A stretch of DNA of 55,382 bases from Flavobacteriales bacterium (GTDB lineage: Bacteria > Bacteroidota > Bacteroidia > Flavobacteriales_D > Parvicellaceae), in the NCBI GenBank assembly GCA_016780365.1, contig JADHMB010000006.1, positions 1-55,382 of the forward strand, written 5' to 3'. The position numbers were made by a program, and so were the translations under genes. The notes under the pieces are model-generated. The model did no database searches. It was given only the letters and a program-made list of their open reading frames with translations, and was not told where the DNA came from. Positions 26,667-35,307 of the stretch are shown here, piece after piece. The stretch's first letter is position 1. The number at the start of each line of letters is the position of its first letter.

Positions 26667-27108
26667 CTTACTGACCAATTTTATATCTTTAAAATTGAAT
26701 TGAACAAAGTCCAAAAAATGATGCAAGAAGGCTAAAAAGAAAATTTAGATGTTAGAAAGAGTAGTTTAAGAACCACAACCTATACAGTCAAAATGGGAAT
26801 CTTCGGGCTTAACACCATTTTTCTTCATTTCTAAATTATGGATTTGATCTCTTATTTCCATATCTTCCAACATGTTGCCAGTTAGTTTAGACTTTAAAGA
26901 TTCTATTTCATTATTTAGGTTTGAAGTTGCTTCCATTTTTTAATATTTAATTCTAAAATAATTAGAAACTTTTAACTTCTGTCCAATTATTTTCAGAAGT
27001 TTTTAAAATAATTTTCAACAATAGGTTTTACCCTTAAAATTTATCTGAAAATCAATAAATAACATTTATTTTTATAAATTATAAGACTAAGCCAAGACAA
27101 TTAACACA
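26667..27108. other. 442-base interval holding one small gene
   Basis: The interval is AT-rich with no hairpin terminator visible. Its only supported content is the 56-codon minus-strand gene at 26766-26936. The 172 bases from 26937 to 27108 should hold both its promoter and that of the 113-residue gene; no strong TAnnTTTG match was seen there. Confidence 0.6.
26766..26936 (-). CDS. Small conserved-looking protein ending in CIGCGS
   Basis: A 56-residue open frame from an ATG at 26934-26936 to a TAA at 26766-26768. The sequence starts MEATSNLNNEIESLKSKL, continues with a charged helix (NMLEDMEIRDQIHNLEMKK) and ends NGVKPEDSHFDCIGCGS. The final C-x2-C-G-S is striking: two cysteines in an otherwise Cys-free helical peptide, at the very C-terminus. 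The codon pattern and helical heptads support a real protein. I believe similar small proteins with this tail occur in flavobacteria, but I cannot confirm that here. The cysteines could bind metal or be a redox pair. There is no signal peptide, so it should be cytoplasmic. Confidence 0.65.
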   Translation of the reverse strand: MEATSNLNNEIESLKSKLTGNMLEDMEIRDQIHNLEMKKNGVKPEDSHFDCIGCGS

Positions 27109-27450
27109 ATGAAAGCTCTATTATTTATATTTTATTTTTTGGTAATTAACACAGCCGTAAGCCAAAATTTAGTTCAACAAAAAAATATACGACTTGTTTA
27201 CCCAGAAACAACTATTGAAGCGGCTAGAAAAATTGAAAAATATATAGACTCAGTTCCTGAAATAAAAAGCAAATTTCTAAATATTTACAACAAAAAATAT
27301 ATAATTCTTACTGCAAAACAATACGAACCAATTCTAAAATATGTAAACGAGTTTAATACTGAAAGTGAAGACAAAAAAAATGAATTCTTAGTTTTTAAAA
27401 AGAAATGGTTTGATAAATATTATAACATTGAGAAAGTATTCGATTTATGA
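27109..27450 (+). CDS. Small secreted protein coupled to a T9SS cargo gene
   Basis: A 113-residue protein, not recognised. The N-terminus MKALLFIFYFLVINTAVSQ is a signal peptide, cleaved probably after SQ. The mature part, about 94 residues, is basic and helical, rich in Lys, Tyr and Ile, with no cysteine and no lipobox. It includes the pattern EAARKIEKYIDSVPEIKSKF. Its stop overlaps the start of the next gene as ATGA, so the two are translated together. A role assisting the large surface protein is possible from this coupling alone. Confidence 0.65.
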   Translation: MKALLFIFYFLVINTAVSQNLVQQKNIRLVYPETTIEAARKIEKYIDSVPEIKSKFLNIYNKKYIILTAKQYEPILKYVNEFNTESEDKKNEFLVFKKKWFDKYYNIEKVFDL

Positions 27451-30089
27451 GAGAAGTTTCTACATATACTATCAGATATTTTTTAATTGCAATAATTATT
27501 ACAACAGTTCCTATATTCCATTATTCCCAATGCAATAATGGAACTAACTTTTTTCCAACTACAGTACAAACTCCAATATTAAATCAGTGGTGGTCAGCAA
27601 CAGCCAATAATTGGGCAGGAGAAATCATAAAAATTGGAGTCATTTTAGGTGAAAATTATCAATTTTCCACGTGTGCAACCTATGGAAATGTTCAAGCTAG
27701 CTACGATACTGAACTAACCTTGAGAGATCAAACAGGTACCCTCATAGATTTTAACGATGATTTTATAGGATGTGGAAATCAATCTTATATAAATTGGACC
27801 GCCACCTTTAGCGGAGAAGTACATCTTCACATTAATGATCAGAACTGTGCTTCCAACTCCATTGCAACTGAATTAATGATTTTTAGATCGCCAATAAGTA
27901 TTTGTAGCCCACCAGTTGCGACATATAATAAAACATGCCAACCCAATTCTACCTACGATGTTGCTATTAATTTGTCCTCAACAGGTAGTGGATCTTCTGT
28001 AAGTATTTCTACTATTGATAGTGTCTATTTTACCAATGTTCAAAGTGGATCCTATTCACTCAATGGTTTATCTGGGATATCTACCATAGTAATCTCTGAC
28101 TTTATCGATTCTAGTTGCTATACATCTCAAGGGTTTTCAATTTGTAATCCATGCACAAATATTTCAGCACCTAGCGATTTGCCATGCAATGCACCCAGCT
28201 TAAATCTTTTGGACCCTTTTTATGGTTCAACTAATTGTGGATATTCTGTTTCAACTGGTGGAAACGCTAACGGACCAGATAATTTCTGTGGAAATTCAAA
28301 CAACGATTCATGGTTGGTTTTTACAGCATCTGACGATACTATTGTTTTGGATTGGAATATAATTTATGATCCAATAAATGGATGTGATCAAGGAGTTCAA
28401 TTTGCAATTTTGGAAGGAAGCTGCAATAATGAGGACCAAATGGTGGAACTAGCATGCTACAATCCAGCTGGAGTCTTTCAAAGTACAGGAACTTTTACCA
28501 TTCCAGATGCCTCCACTTCTCCTAATCCACTTAACATTGGACAAGACTATTATATTTATATAGATGGATATTCTGGAGACTTATGCGATTATTATTGGCT
28601 TGCTCAGTCCGGAATAGCAACCAATCTAAATAATGACTCTTGCGGAAACGCCCAAACGGTAAGCTGTGGATTCATAGACACCTCTAACAATATACTTTCT
28701 AGCAATACCAATACTCCACCAACTTGTTCTAACCTAATACCTGGAAAAGGAGTTTGGTATGAGTTTATCGGAGATGGTTCTATTCTTACTACTTCTACTT
28801 CAAATTCTGAAACAAATTTTGATACGCAAATTCATGTTTACCAAGGCACATGCGACAGCTTAATTGTAGTAGGGTGCGATGACAATAGTGGGATAGGTAA
28901 TACTTCTGAATATTCATTTTTGACAGTTAACGGAGTTACCTACTATATTTTTATAAATGGAAATGGTATTGAAACTGGTCAATTTGTAGCTTCATTCTTT
29001 TGCCAGTCCTGTGATTTAAACATATCAACTACCATAAACTCTGAGACTTGTGAGGGCGAGAATGATGGGGAGATTTTTATTGACTTATTAGGAACAAGTT
29101 TATACAATATTGACACCAATGGGACAACCATTTTTAGTGCTGTTGCTTCAAATAATTTCACCATAAATAGTTTAAAAGATGGAAATTACAATCTAAGTAT
29201 TTATGATTTAAATATTTTAAACTGTGATACTAATTTTTCTATTACTATCAACCCTGGAAGTAGTACTTACAATGTAAATTTAGATACTGTTATTTGCAAT
29301 GGTTCATCCGTTTTAATTAACAACAACACCTACAACGTTAGTAATCCAAACGGATTGGAGGTTCTTAACTCTATTAATGGATGCGATTCTACAGTTAACA
29401 TTACCATTACCGAATTGCCCGATATTTCCTACAATTTGGATACTTTAATTTGTGGTAATGATTCCCTGATATACAACTCTCAAATTTATAATATATCTAA
29501 CCCTAGCGGTCAACATATTTTCACTGCACAAAATGGTTGTGACTCTTCTGTTAATGTAAATTTAAATTTCTTACCAATTCCCAATATTTCCAGTAATTTC
29601 AACGATACCACTGTCTGCGAAGACGATACTATTTTAGTTTATGGTATTGGTGCAGACTACTATTTGTGGAACAATAATATTCAAGACAGTATTCCATTTA
29701 TTTCTCCATTTGCTGGCCAGTACATCGTATCGGGAATTGACACCAATAATTGTACAGGAATTTTTAGTTTTCTACTTGATACTGAATTTTGTCCAAGAGA
29801 GCCTTTTTCTATTCTTATTCCCAATGTATTAACTCCTAATCAAGATGGTTTAAACGATATTTTTATGGTGTCTGGAACCTCCTATGAATTTACATCGATG
29901 CGAATTTTCAATAGATGGGGACAGGAAATTTTTAGTGACTTTTCCGGAAGAGGTTGGGATGGAAGGCTTCCCTCAGGTCTTAAAGCAAAAACAGGTAGCT
30001 ATAATTTTATTCTAGAAATCCAACCTTTAACTAGGCCTGTATCTAATGCAGCTATTTACAAAGGAAATATTGAACTATTTAATAATTGA
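27447..30089 (+). CDS. Large T9SS type B surface protein (gliding-associated C-terminal domain)
   Basis: An 880-residue exported protein. After a short basic N-terminus there is a hydrophobic signal (about 10-26), then a cysteine-rich body with many TxxSS/Asn-rich beta strands, several carbohydrate- or protein-binding-like domains with paired cysteines (for example DNDSWLVFTASDD and GVWYEFIGDG), a short sprB-like segment with CEGENDGEIFIDLLG, and two tandem repeats near the end. The last 90 residues form a type B sorting domain: IPNVLTPNQDGLNDIF, MRIFNRWGQEIF, GWDGRLPSG and YKGNIELF. Such proteins pass through the T9SS to the surface and often act as adhesins. It ends two bases before the convergent umuC stop. 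Confidence 0.88.
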   Translation: MREVSTYTIRYFLIAIIITTVPIFHYSQCNNGTNFFPTTVQTPILNQWWSATANNWAGEIIKIGVILGENYQFSTCATYGNVQASYDTELTLRDQTGTLIDFNDDFIGCGNQSYINWTATFSGEVHLHINDQNCASNSIATELMIFRSPISICSPPVATYNKTCQPNSTYDVAINLSSTGSGSSVSISTIDSVYFTNVQSGSYSLNGLSGISTIVISDFIDSSCYTSQGFSICNPCTNISAPSDLPCNAPSLNLLDPFYGSTNCGYSVSTGGNANGPDNFCGNSNNDSWLVFTASDDTIVLDWNIIYDPINGCDQGVQFAILEGSCNNEDQMVELACYNPAGVFQSTGTFTIPDASTSPNPLNIGQDYYIYIDGYSGDLCDYYWLAQSGIATNLNNDSCGNAQTVSCGFIDTSNNILSSNTNTPPTCSNLIPGKGVWYEFIGDGSILTTSTSNSETNFDTQIHVYQGTCDSLIVVGCDDNSGIGNTSEYSFLTVNGVTYYIFINGNGIETGQFVASFFCQSCDLNISTTINSETCEGENDGEIFIDLLGTSLYNIDTNGTTIFSAVASNNFTINSLKDGNYNLSIYDLNILNCDTNFSITINPGSSTYNVNLDTVICNGSSVLINNNTYNVSNPNGLEVLNSINGCDSTVNITITELPDISYNLDTLICGNDSLIYNSQIYNISNPSGQHIFTAQNGCDSSVNVNLNFLPIPNISSNFNDTTVCEDDTILVYGIGADYYLWNNNIQDSIPFISPFAGQYIVSGIDTNNCTGIFSFLLDTEFCPREPFSILIPNVLTPNQDGLNDIFMVSGTSYEFTSMRIFNRWGQEIFSDFSGRGWDGRLPSGLKAKTGSYNFILEIQPLTRPVSNAAIYKGNIELFNN
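29268..29570 (+). repeat. Tandem protein repeat in the type B surface protein
   Basis: Two units of about 48-50 residues (29268-29414 and 29430-29570) share YNxxLDTxICxxxSxxxN, a YNxSNPxG block, and NGCDSxVNxxxxxLP. The DNA is diverged, so this is an old duplication. Each unit has a conserved cysteine pair that could be a disulfide. Confidence 0.8.
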
Positions 30090-30091
30090 TT

Positions 30092-31345
30092 TCAAATTTT
30101 AACTTCTAAAACATCTTCAAACCTAGTAGTGTAGCAAGGCGATAACTTCTCCTGTTTTAATCGCCATTTCCTATCAAAACCTTGGACAGCCAATCTAACC
30201 TTATTTCTACCCATTTTTCGGTTTATATCGTCCATGGCATTCATTATATTTTTTGTTTTAAAAATATCCTGTGTATGAAATAAACTCAACTGTCTAGATT
30301 CCTCAGAAACAATATCTCCAACAATAACCCCTGCTTTTTTATAATTAAATCCATCTTTATAAATTCTTTTCAGCACCGATAGAGCCTGACTAGTAATTTC
30401 CATACTATCGTTAGTAGGAACATCTAAAACAACTTTTTGACAAGGGCTGTATTGGCTATTTAATTCCTTAAAAGGATTGGTTTTAACAAATACTAATATG
30501 GAAGAAGTAAGACTTTTTTCTTTTCTTAACTTCATCGCGCATGTGGATGCGTAGGAAGCTACCGCTTCTTCTAATTCGTGAAGTGTCTTTACGTCCATTC
30601 CAAATGACCTTGAAGTGCAGATATTTTTTTTTCTTTGGGTTTCATATTCTAAAGCAAGGCAAGGAATTCCCTTTAGCTCTTTAATCATTCTAAGACCATT
30701 TACTGTCATGTTGTTTCTAATCCAAGATTCACTTGCATTTACTAGGTCATACGCAGTTTGAAATCCTCTTTGAGATAAAAACTTGGAATATTTTCTTCCT
30801 ACTCCCCAAAGTTCGTCTACCGCAACATGCTTAAGAATACGAGTTATCGTAGCTGGTTCTTTCATTAAAAAAACACCATCTTTCTTATACTTTTTAGCCA
30901 TTCGATTAGCTACCTTCGCTAAAGTCTTAGTAGGTGCGATCCCTATAGAAACAGGAATTCCCGTCCACTGCCCTACTTTTTTTCTTAAGTCAATAGAAAA
31001 TTTATTTAATTTTTTTACTCCCTTTAAATCTAAAAAAGCTTCGTCTATAGAATATATTTCGATTGCTGGAGATTCTTGAGAAAGTATTTGCATTACTCTA
31101 TTAGACAAATCCCCGTACAAAGCAAAATTAGAAGAAAATACATGGATATTGTGGTAGTCAAAAATAGGCTTCATTTTAAAAGCTGGAGCTCCCATTTTTA
31201 TACCCAAAGCCTTGGCTTCGTTACTTCTAGCAATAACACATCCATCGTTATTAGATAAAACTACTATAGGTTTATTTTCTAATTTCGGCTGAAAGACACG
31301 CTCACAAGAAGCATAAAAATTATTACAATCGACTAAAGCTATCAT
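30092..31345 (-). CDS. umuC: Y-family DNA polymerase V catalytic subunit
   Basis: Error-prone translesion polymerase. The 417 residues start [18 protein letters not shown] with metal ligand Asp6, and carry the catalytic SIDEAFLDL (Asp101, Glu102), then the palm-fingers region [20 protein letters not shown] and a thumb helix-hairpin with [13 protein letters not shown]; the little-finger domain follows. Length is that of UmuC. The ATG overlaps the umuD stop (ATGA), so both are made from one transcript. The 3' end is two bases from the convergent surface-protein stop. Confidence 0.95.
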   Translation of the reverse strand: MIALVDCNNFYASCERVFQPKLENKPIVVLSNNDGCVIARSNEAKALGIKMGAPAFKMKPIFDYHNIHVFSSNFALYGDLSNRVMQILSQESPAIEIYSIDEAFLDLKGVKKLNKFSIDLRKKVGQWTGIPVSIGIAPTKTLAKVANRMAKKYKKDGVFLMKEPATITRILKHVAVDELWGVGRKYSKFLSQRGFQTAYDLVNASESWIRNNMTVNGLRMIKELKGIPCLALEYETQRKKNICTSRSFGMDVKTLHELEEAVASYASTCAMKLRKEKSLTSSILVFVKTNPFKELNSQYSPCQKVVLDVPTNDSMEITSQALSVLKRIYKDGFNYKKAGVIVGDIVSEESRQLSLFHTQDIFKTKNIMNAMDDINRKMGRNKVRLAVQGFDRKWRLKQEKLSPCYTTRFEDVLEVKI

Positions 31346-31791
31346 ACTTTATGTATAATGTGTGTTACTACTCCCCAAACTTTAAAATCTATTTCTTCGG
31401 TAATTTCAATAGGCTTGAAATTTTCATTTTCTGGATTCAGGTACAGCGAGTCTCCCTTTTTATGAATCCTCTTAACAGTAAATTCTCCGTCAAGCACTGC
31501 CAAAACTATGGTTTTGTTCTTTGGTTCTAGAGCTCGATCTACCACCATTACATCACCACTAAAAATACCTGCATTTTGCATAGAATCGCCTGTAACCTTA
31601 ACACAAAAAGTAGCAGAAGGATGCTGGACTAAATACTCTTGTAAATTCAAATCTAGATCCATGAAATCTTCAGCTGGAGAAGGGAAACCAGCAGGAACAT
31701 TAGATTCATAAAAAGGAATATCTAAAACTTTTCCTTCTATGGAATAGAAACTCAATTCTTTACTAGCATGTATGCGTTTTAATTTTCTCAA
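31342..31791 (-). CDS. umuD: UmuD-type self-cleaving subunit of polymerase V
   Basis: A LexA/UmuD-fold peptidase that cuts itself when stimulated by RecA filaments, turning on UmuD'2C. In the 149 residues the cleavage site is Ala34-Gly35 in [10 protein letters not shown], the nucleophile Ser70 in [10 protein letters not shown], and the general base Lys107 in GEFTVKRIH. No N-terminal helix-turn-helix is present, so this is UmuD and not LexA. The first ten residues are strongly basic. A perfect 14-base palindrome lies 54 bases upstream (31845-31858) and could be an SOS-type operator. No lexA gene is in the window. Confidence 0.95.
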   Translation of the reverse strand: MRKLKRIHASKELSFYSIEGKVLDIPFYESNVPAGFPSPAEDFMDLDLNLQEYLVQHPSATFCVKVTGDSMQNAGIFSGDVMVVDRALEPKNKTIVLAVLDGEFTVKRIHKKGDSLYLNPENENFKPIEITEEIDFKVWGVVTHIIHKV

Positions 31792-31844
31792 AAAAAAGTG
31801 CTTTATTAAATGGGAAGTAAATTTCTTTTTTTATTCTGAAAAAA

Positions 31845-31858
31845 ATGAATTAATTCAT
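31845..31858. promoter_or_regulatory. Perfect 14-bp palindrome upstream of umuDC
   Basis: ATGAATTAATTCAT is fully self-complementary and lies in the 105-base interval upstream of umuD, where a promoter must lie if umuDC has its own. It could bind a dimeric repressor. It is not the Escherichia coli LexA box. AT-rich palindromes of this length can arise by chance, so the assignment is weak. Confidence 0.35.
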
Positions 31859-31896
31859 CTAATTTTTTTCACAATTAAGATTATTTTTCTTTTCGG

Positions 31897-33093
31897 CTAG
31901 TCATTATTAGCTTCATCAATAAACTCAATGTTTGCTTGAATTTCAGGTATCTCTCTTATTTGAATTTCTTTTTTTATTTGAGTGGACTTTTCTTGCAAAT
32001 CCTTGGTTAGTATTTGCTTATTCCTTTTTTCCATAGGCGGATTTAATCTTTCCGCTTTTTCAAAATCAATAACACTTTCCAACATTTCTCTAGGCAATTG
32101 AGCTCCTGCTTTTTGCAGAGTTTGTAAAAACTCCTCGGCAAAAAATTGATCTATCTGAATTCTTCTTTTAGTAGTATGGGCAAATTTCCCTATAATTCTA
32201 CAGACATTGTCTCGTTCTTCAGGACTTAATTTATCTACAAATTCATACTCTTCTATTTTCTTCAAACTTAAAATAATAGGCTCTAAAGAATCTTTAGTTA
32301 TTATAAACACATTATAATCACCAATATTGTAATTGAATTGTTTAATGACATGTAGGGTATTGGATGGAATTACAAGAAATAGATCCTTTTTTACATCTTG
32401 ATGCTTGGCATATTTCTTTAAACTTTCTGTTTGTAATTTTATATACTTTGGGAAATTATTTAAATCGTCATTGGCAGGACTTTTTGCATCAAAAACGATA
32501 AGTTGATCCATTATTTCAATGGCATTATCTGGCTTATTTCTTGGATGAGGGAAATCTTCTTGACTTATGTATTTAATAACATGGTTATTACATATTAATT
32601 GTAAATGGTTCTCAACATCTTTTTCGTGTTCTCTCCAAGTTTGTTTTTGGTTTTCTAGTTCTTGCTGTGCTTCTTTTACCCTATCGTCATTGATTCTTTG
32701 TTTTTCATTTTCAAGACTTTCTTGTAAAGTATTAGTAGATTCAATAGATTTTCTAAGCGTTATATTCCTGTTTTCTTCTTCTTGAAGAAGTATAGTATTC
32801 GCATTTTTTAGGTTATTCCTTTCGATTTCAATTAGCTTTAGCCTCTCTTGTATTTGAGTTTTTTCTGTCTTAAGCTGTTCCAAAGAATTGATTTTGGTAT
32901 TGGCAATTTCAATATTTTTTTGATGGTTGTTTATCTCCACTTCTTTTGCAGCCAGCTTTTGTTCTAACTCTGAGGTTTTATTTCGCTCAGTTTCAAGAGA
33001 ATCTTCAAGAGAACTAGTGTCGTCACTTTTTTTGGTTCTAAAAAAAACAAAGGCTGCTAAAAGTAAAATAAGTATTGGTACAATAATATCCAT
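31897..33093 (-). CDS. Membrane-anchored coiled-coil protein, RmuC-like
   Basis: A 398-residue protein with an N-terminal transmembrane helix (about 3-18), a long coiled coil (about 28-165) and a C-terminal globular domain. In that domain, PD near 188-189 and FDAKSP (201-206) look like the core of a PD-(D/E)xK nuclease fold, followed by LFLVIPSNTLHVI and KFAHTTKRR. The layout is that of RmuC, which limits inversions between short repeats. The match is by pattern only, and the coiled coil could hide other families. It is upstream of umuDC on the same strand, 105 bases away, so a shared role in DNA damage is plausible. Confidence 0.68.
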   Translation of the reverse strand: MDIIVPILILLLAAFVFFRTKKSDDTSSLEDSLETERNKTSELEQKLAAKEVEINNHQKNIEIANTKINSLEQLKTEKTQIQERLKLIEIERNNLKNANTILLQEEENRNITLRKSIESTNTLQESLENEKQRINDDRVKEAQQELENQKQTWREHEKDVENHLQLICNNHVIKYISQEDFPHPRNKPDNAIEIMDQLIVFDAKSPANDDLNNFPKYIKLQTESLKKYAKHQDVKKDLFLVIPSNTLHVIKQFNYNIGDYNVFIITKDSLEPIILSLKKIEEYEFVDKLSPEERDNVCRIIGKFAHTTKRRIQIDQFFAEEFLQTLQKAGAQLPREMLESVIDFEKAERLNPPMEKRNKQILTKDLQEKSTQIKKEIQIREIPEIQANIEFIDEANND

Positions 33094-33206
33094 AAATAAT
33101 ATTTAGAACTAATTTAATTATTTATGAATATATAAAAGAAGAACATAAAATATTTAAGTTCTAATTAACAGAATAAATATGGAATTAGTACATTGGAAAA
33201 AAAATT

Positions 33207-33992
33207 ATGGCTAAAAATAAAAAACCGATCCTAAACGAACTCTTCGAAACAAGAAATAGCCATTCAGAAGAAGCAGAAGAAATAAAAAAAGAAGATTTTA
33301 TAAAAACAATAAAAAGCAGAAGAAGTGTAAGGAACTACAACGACGAACCTGTTTTAGAACAAGATATGAAAGCTTGTTTGGAATTGGCATTGTTGGCTCC
33401 CAATTCATCCAATTTACAACCATGGGAGTTTTACTGGGTTAGATCACCAGAAAAAAAACAAAAATTGGTTTCCTATTGCTTGGGGCAACCAGCGGCAGCA
33501 ACAGCGCAGGAATTGGTAGTAGCCGTAGCAAGACCAGATTACTGGAAAGTCAATCAGAAAAGAATGTTAGAATTAATAGCAGAAATGGGTGAAAAAGCAC
33601 CCAAATCAGTCAAAAAATATTATGGAAGGATAGTTCCACTAGCTTACCAACAAGGACTATTTTCAATAAGAGGATATTTAAAAAAAATAGCCATGGAAAT
33701 TCGTGGAATAAAAAAACCAACACCTAGAGAACCCTACAATAAAAAAGGAATGTCAGTCTGGGCGCATAAATCAACTGCATTGGCTTGTGAAAATTTGATG
33801 CTGTCGTTAAGAGCTTATGGATACGATAGTTGTCCAATGGAAGGAATCGATTCCAAGAGAATTAAGCAACTACTAAATTTAAAAAGCCCTGCAGAAATTT
33901 CAATGGTGGTTAGCGCAGGTAAAAGGGCAAAAAATGGTGTTTATGGAAAGCAAGTAAGATTTAAAAGCAGCTACTTTATTCATGAAGTTTAA
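33207..33992 (+). CDS. Nitroreductase family protein
   Basis: An FMN-dependent oxidoreductase of the nitroreductase superfamily, 261 residues. Family landmarks are FIKTIKSRRSVRNYNDEPV (FMN phosphate-binding arginines), APNSSNLQPWEFYWV and a C-terminal GYDSCPMEGIDSKRIKQLL with the helix SPAEISMVVSAGKR. A polar N-terminal extension of about 28 residues (rich in Glu and Lys) precedes the usual start, and an unusual insertion in the middle (KYYGRIVPLAYQQG) adds length. The physiological substrate is unknown; many act on quinones or nitroaromatics. It is separate from the divergent RmuC-like gene by 113 bases. Its stop overlaps the start of the next gene by 11 bases. Confidence 0.85.
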   Translation: MAKNKKPILNELFETRNSHSEEAEEIKKEDFIKTIKSRRSVRNYNDEPVLEQDMKACLELALLAPNSSNLQPWEFYWVRSPEKKQKLVSYCLGQPAAATAQELVVAVARPDYWKVNQKRMLELIAEMGEKAPKSVKKYYGRIVPLAYQQGLFSIRGYLKKIAMEIRGIKKPTPREPYNKKGMSVWAHKSTALACENLMLSLRAYGYDSCPMEGIDSKRIKQLLNLKSPAEISMVVSAGKRAKNGVYGKQVRFKSSYFIHEV

Positions 33993-34845
33993 AATAAATA
34001 AATCCATAATTTTAGTAACCTATATTTTTGTTAGCTCTTCACTTTTTTCACAAAATAATTCATTAAAAAGAGAGATAATAGCAAAAGTTATTGACTCTAT
34101 AAATGCTCATAACCAACTAGAGTTTGAAATGTTTCGAAGTGAAAGAAACGAAAAAAATGAATTTATCGATGGCAAATTTTACGCCAAGATGAACAACAAT
34201 CCATTTAAAATTTATGTAAAAAATGAAAAGCCAAAAAAAGGAGCTGAAATATTGTATGTACAGGGAGAAAATGACAATAAAGTATTATTGAATACAAACT
34301 CTTTCCCATACGTAAGTTTATCATTAAATTCACAAAAAAGTCTATTACTTTCAGGTGGACACCATTACATAAAAGAAGCAGGGTTTGGAAAAATTTCTAA
34401 AATATTAAACTTTGACATGGAAAAGTTCCAAGACAATTTTTTAAAAAAAATTAGCTACGAAGGAATTTATAACTGGAATAACAAAAAATGTTACAAAATA
34501 AGAATAGAGTATGAGGATTACCAACCAATAAATTATTACGCAAAAAAAGGGGAAACATTATATGAAATATGCGAAAACAAATTAATCAATATTGCAAAAA
34601 TCAAAGAACTTAATCCAGCTTTAGATATTTCTAAGAAACTTACAGACAATCAAGAAATAATAATAACCAATCATTATTTTAAGATATTGGTTCTATATAT
34701 TGACTTAGAAAACTACTTTCCAATATATCAATTAGTTTATGACGAAAATGGACTTTATGAAAAATATATTTATACAAAATTAGTCATAAACAAATTAATT
34801 AAAAATGAGGAATTCAACAGAGATTATAAAGACTATAATTTTTAA
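33982..34845 (+). CDS. DUF1571-like secreted protein with an internal LysM domain
   Basis: A 287-residue exported protein with a signal peptide (about 1-23, ending LFSQ). The body resembles DUF1571: a lipid-carrier-like beta fold with KFYAKMNNNPFKIYVKNEKP and the paired strand IYNWNNKKCYKIRIEYEDY. Between residues 184 and 230, inside this fold, lies a LysM-like segment NYYAKKGETLYEICENK, IKELNPAL, then KLTDNQEIIIT, after which the DUF1571-like strands resume (VLYIDLENYFPIYQLVYDENG). LysM binds peptidoglycan. The insertion might anchor the protein to the wall. It starts inside the nitroreductase gene and ends 42 bases before panD. Confidence 0.65.
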   Translation: MKFKINKSIILVTYIFVSSSLFSQNNSLKREIIAKVIDSINAHNQLEFEMFRSERNEKNEFIDGKFYAKMNNNPFKIYVKNEKPKKGAEILYVQGENDNKVLLNTNSFPYVSLSLNSQKSLLLSGGHHYIKEAGFGKISKILNFDMEKFQDNFLKKISYEGIYNWNNKKCYKIRIEYEDYQPINYYAKKGETLYEICENKLINIAKIKELNPALDISKKLTDNQEIIITNHYFKILVLYIDLENYFPIYQLVYDENGLYEKYIYTKLVINKLIKNEEFNRDYKDYNF

Positions 34846-34887
34846 TGAAAAATAAAAAAAACAGAATTATAAAATTTATATTCGCGT

Positions 34888-35238
34888 ATGCAAATACAAA
34901 TTCTCAAGTCTAAAATACATCGAGTAAAAGTTACAGGTGCTGATTTAAACTATATAGGTAGTATTACTATTGACAGAAATCTCATGGAAGCATCCAATAT
35001 AATTGCTGGCGAAAAAGTACAAGTAGTTAATATTAATAATGGAGAACGTATCGAGACTTATGTAATTCCAGGTAAAAAAGCAAGTGGTGAAATTACTCTA
35101 AATGGACCTGCAGCAAGAAAAGTAGCTAAAGGAGATATTGTAATAATAATAGCATATGCAACTATGGATTTTGAAGAAGCTAAAAGATTCGAACCATCGG
35201 TAATTTTTCCAAATGAAACAGATAATTCATTAACCTAA
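34888..35238 (+). CDS. panD: Aspartate 1-decarboxylase
   Basis: Makes beta-alanine from aspartate for pantothenate and CoA. The 116-residue proenzyme cleaves itself between Gly24 and Ser25 in [12 protein letters not shown] to form the pyruvoyl cofactor. [15 protein letters not shown] and RIETYVIPG are the usual core, and [10 protein letters not shown] the end of the double-psi barrel. Length is typical. It begins at an ATG 42 bases after the DUF1571-like gene, and panB or panC are not in the window. The following gene is 69 bases away and probably a new unit. Confidence 0.95.
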   Translation: MQIQILKSKIHRVKVTGADLNYIGSITIDRNLMEASNIIAGEKVQVVNINNGERIETYVIPGKKASGEITLNGPAARKVAKGDIVIIIAYATMDFEEAKRFEPSVIFPNETDNSLT

Positions 35239-35307
35239 CAAACACCGAAAAACTACGTATCTTCAAGAAAAAATAAATACAATTAAAATCTATCTTAAAT
35301 TAATTAA

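Noticed and set aside
31342-31791. LexA repressor instead of UmuD
   Set aside because: No helix-turn-helix precedes the cleavage site; the N-terminal part has only 34 residues and the gene is coupled to umuC.
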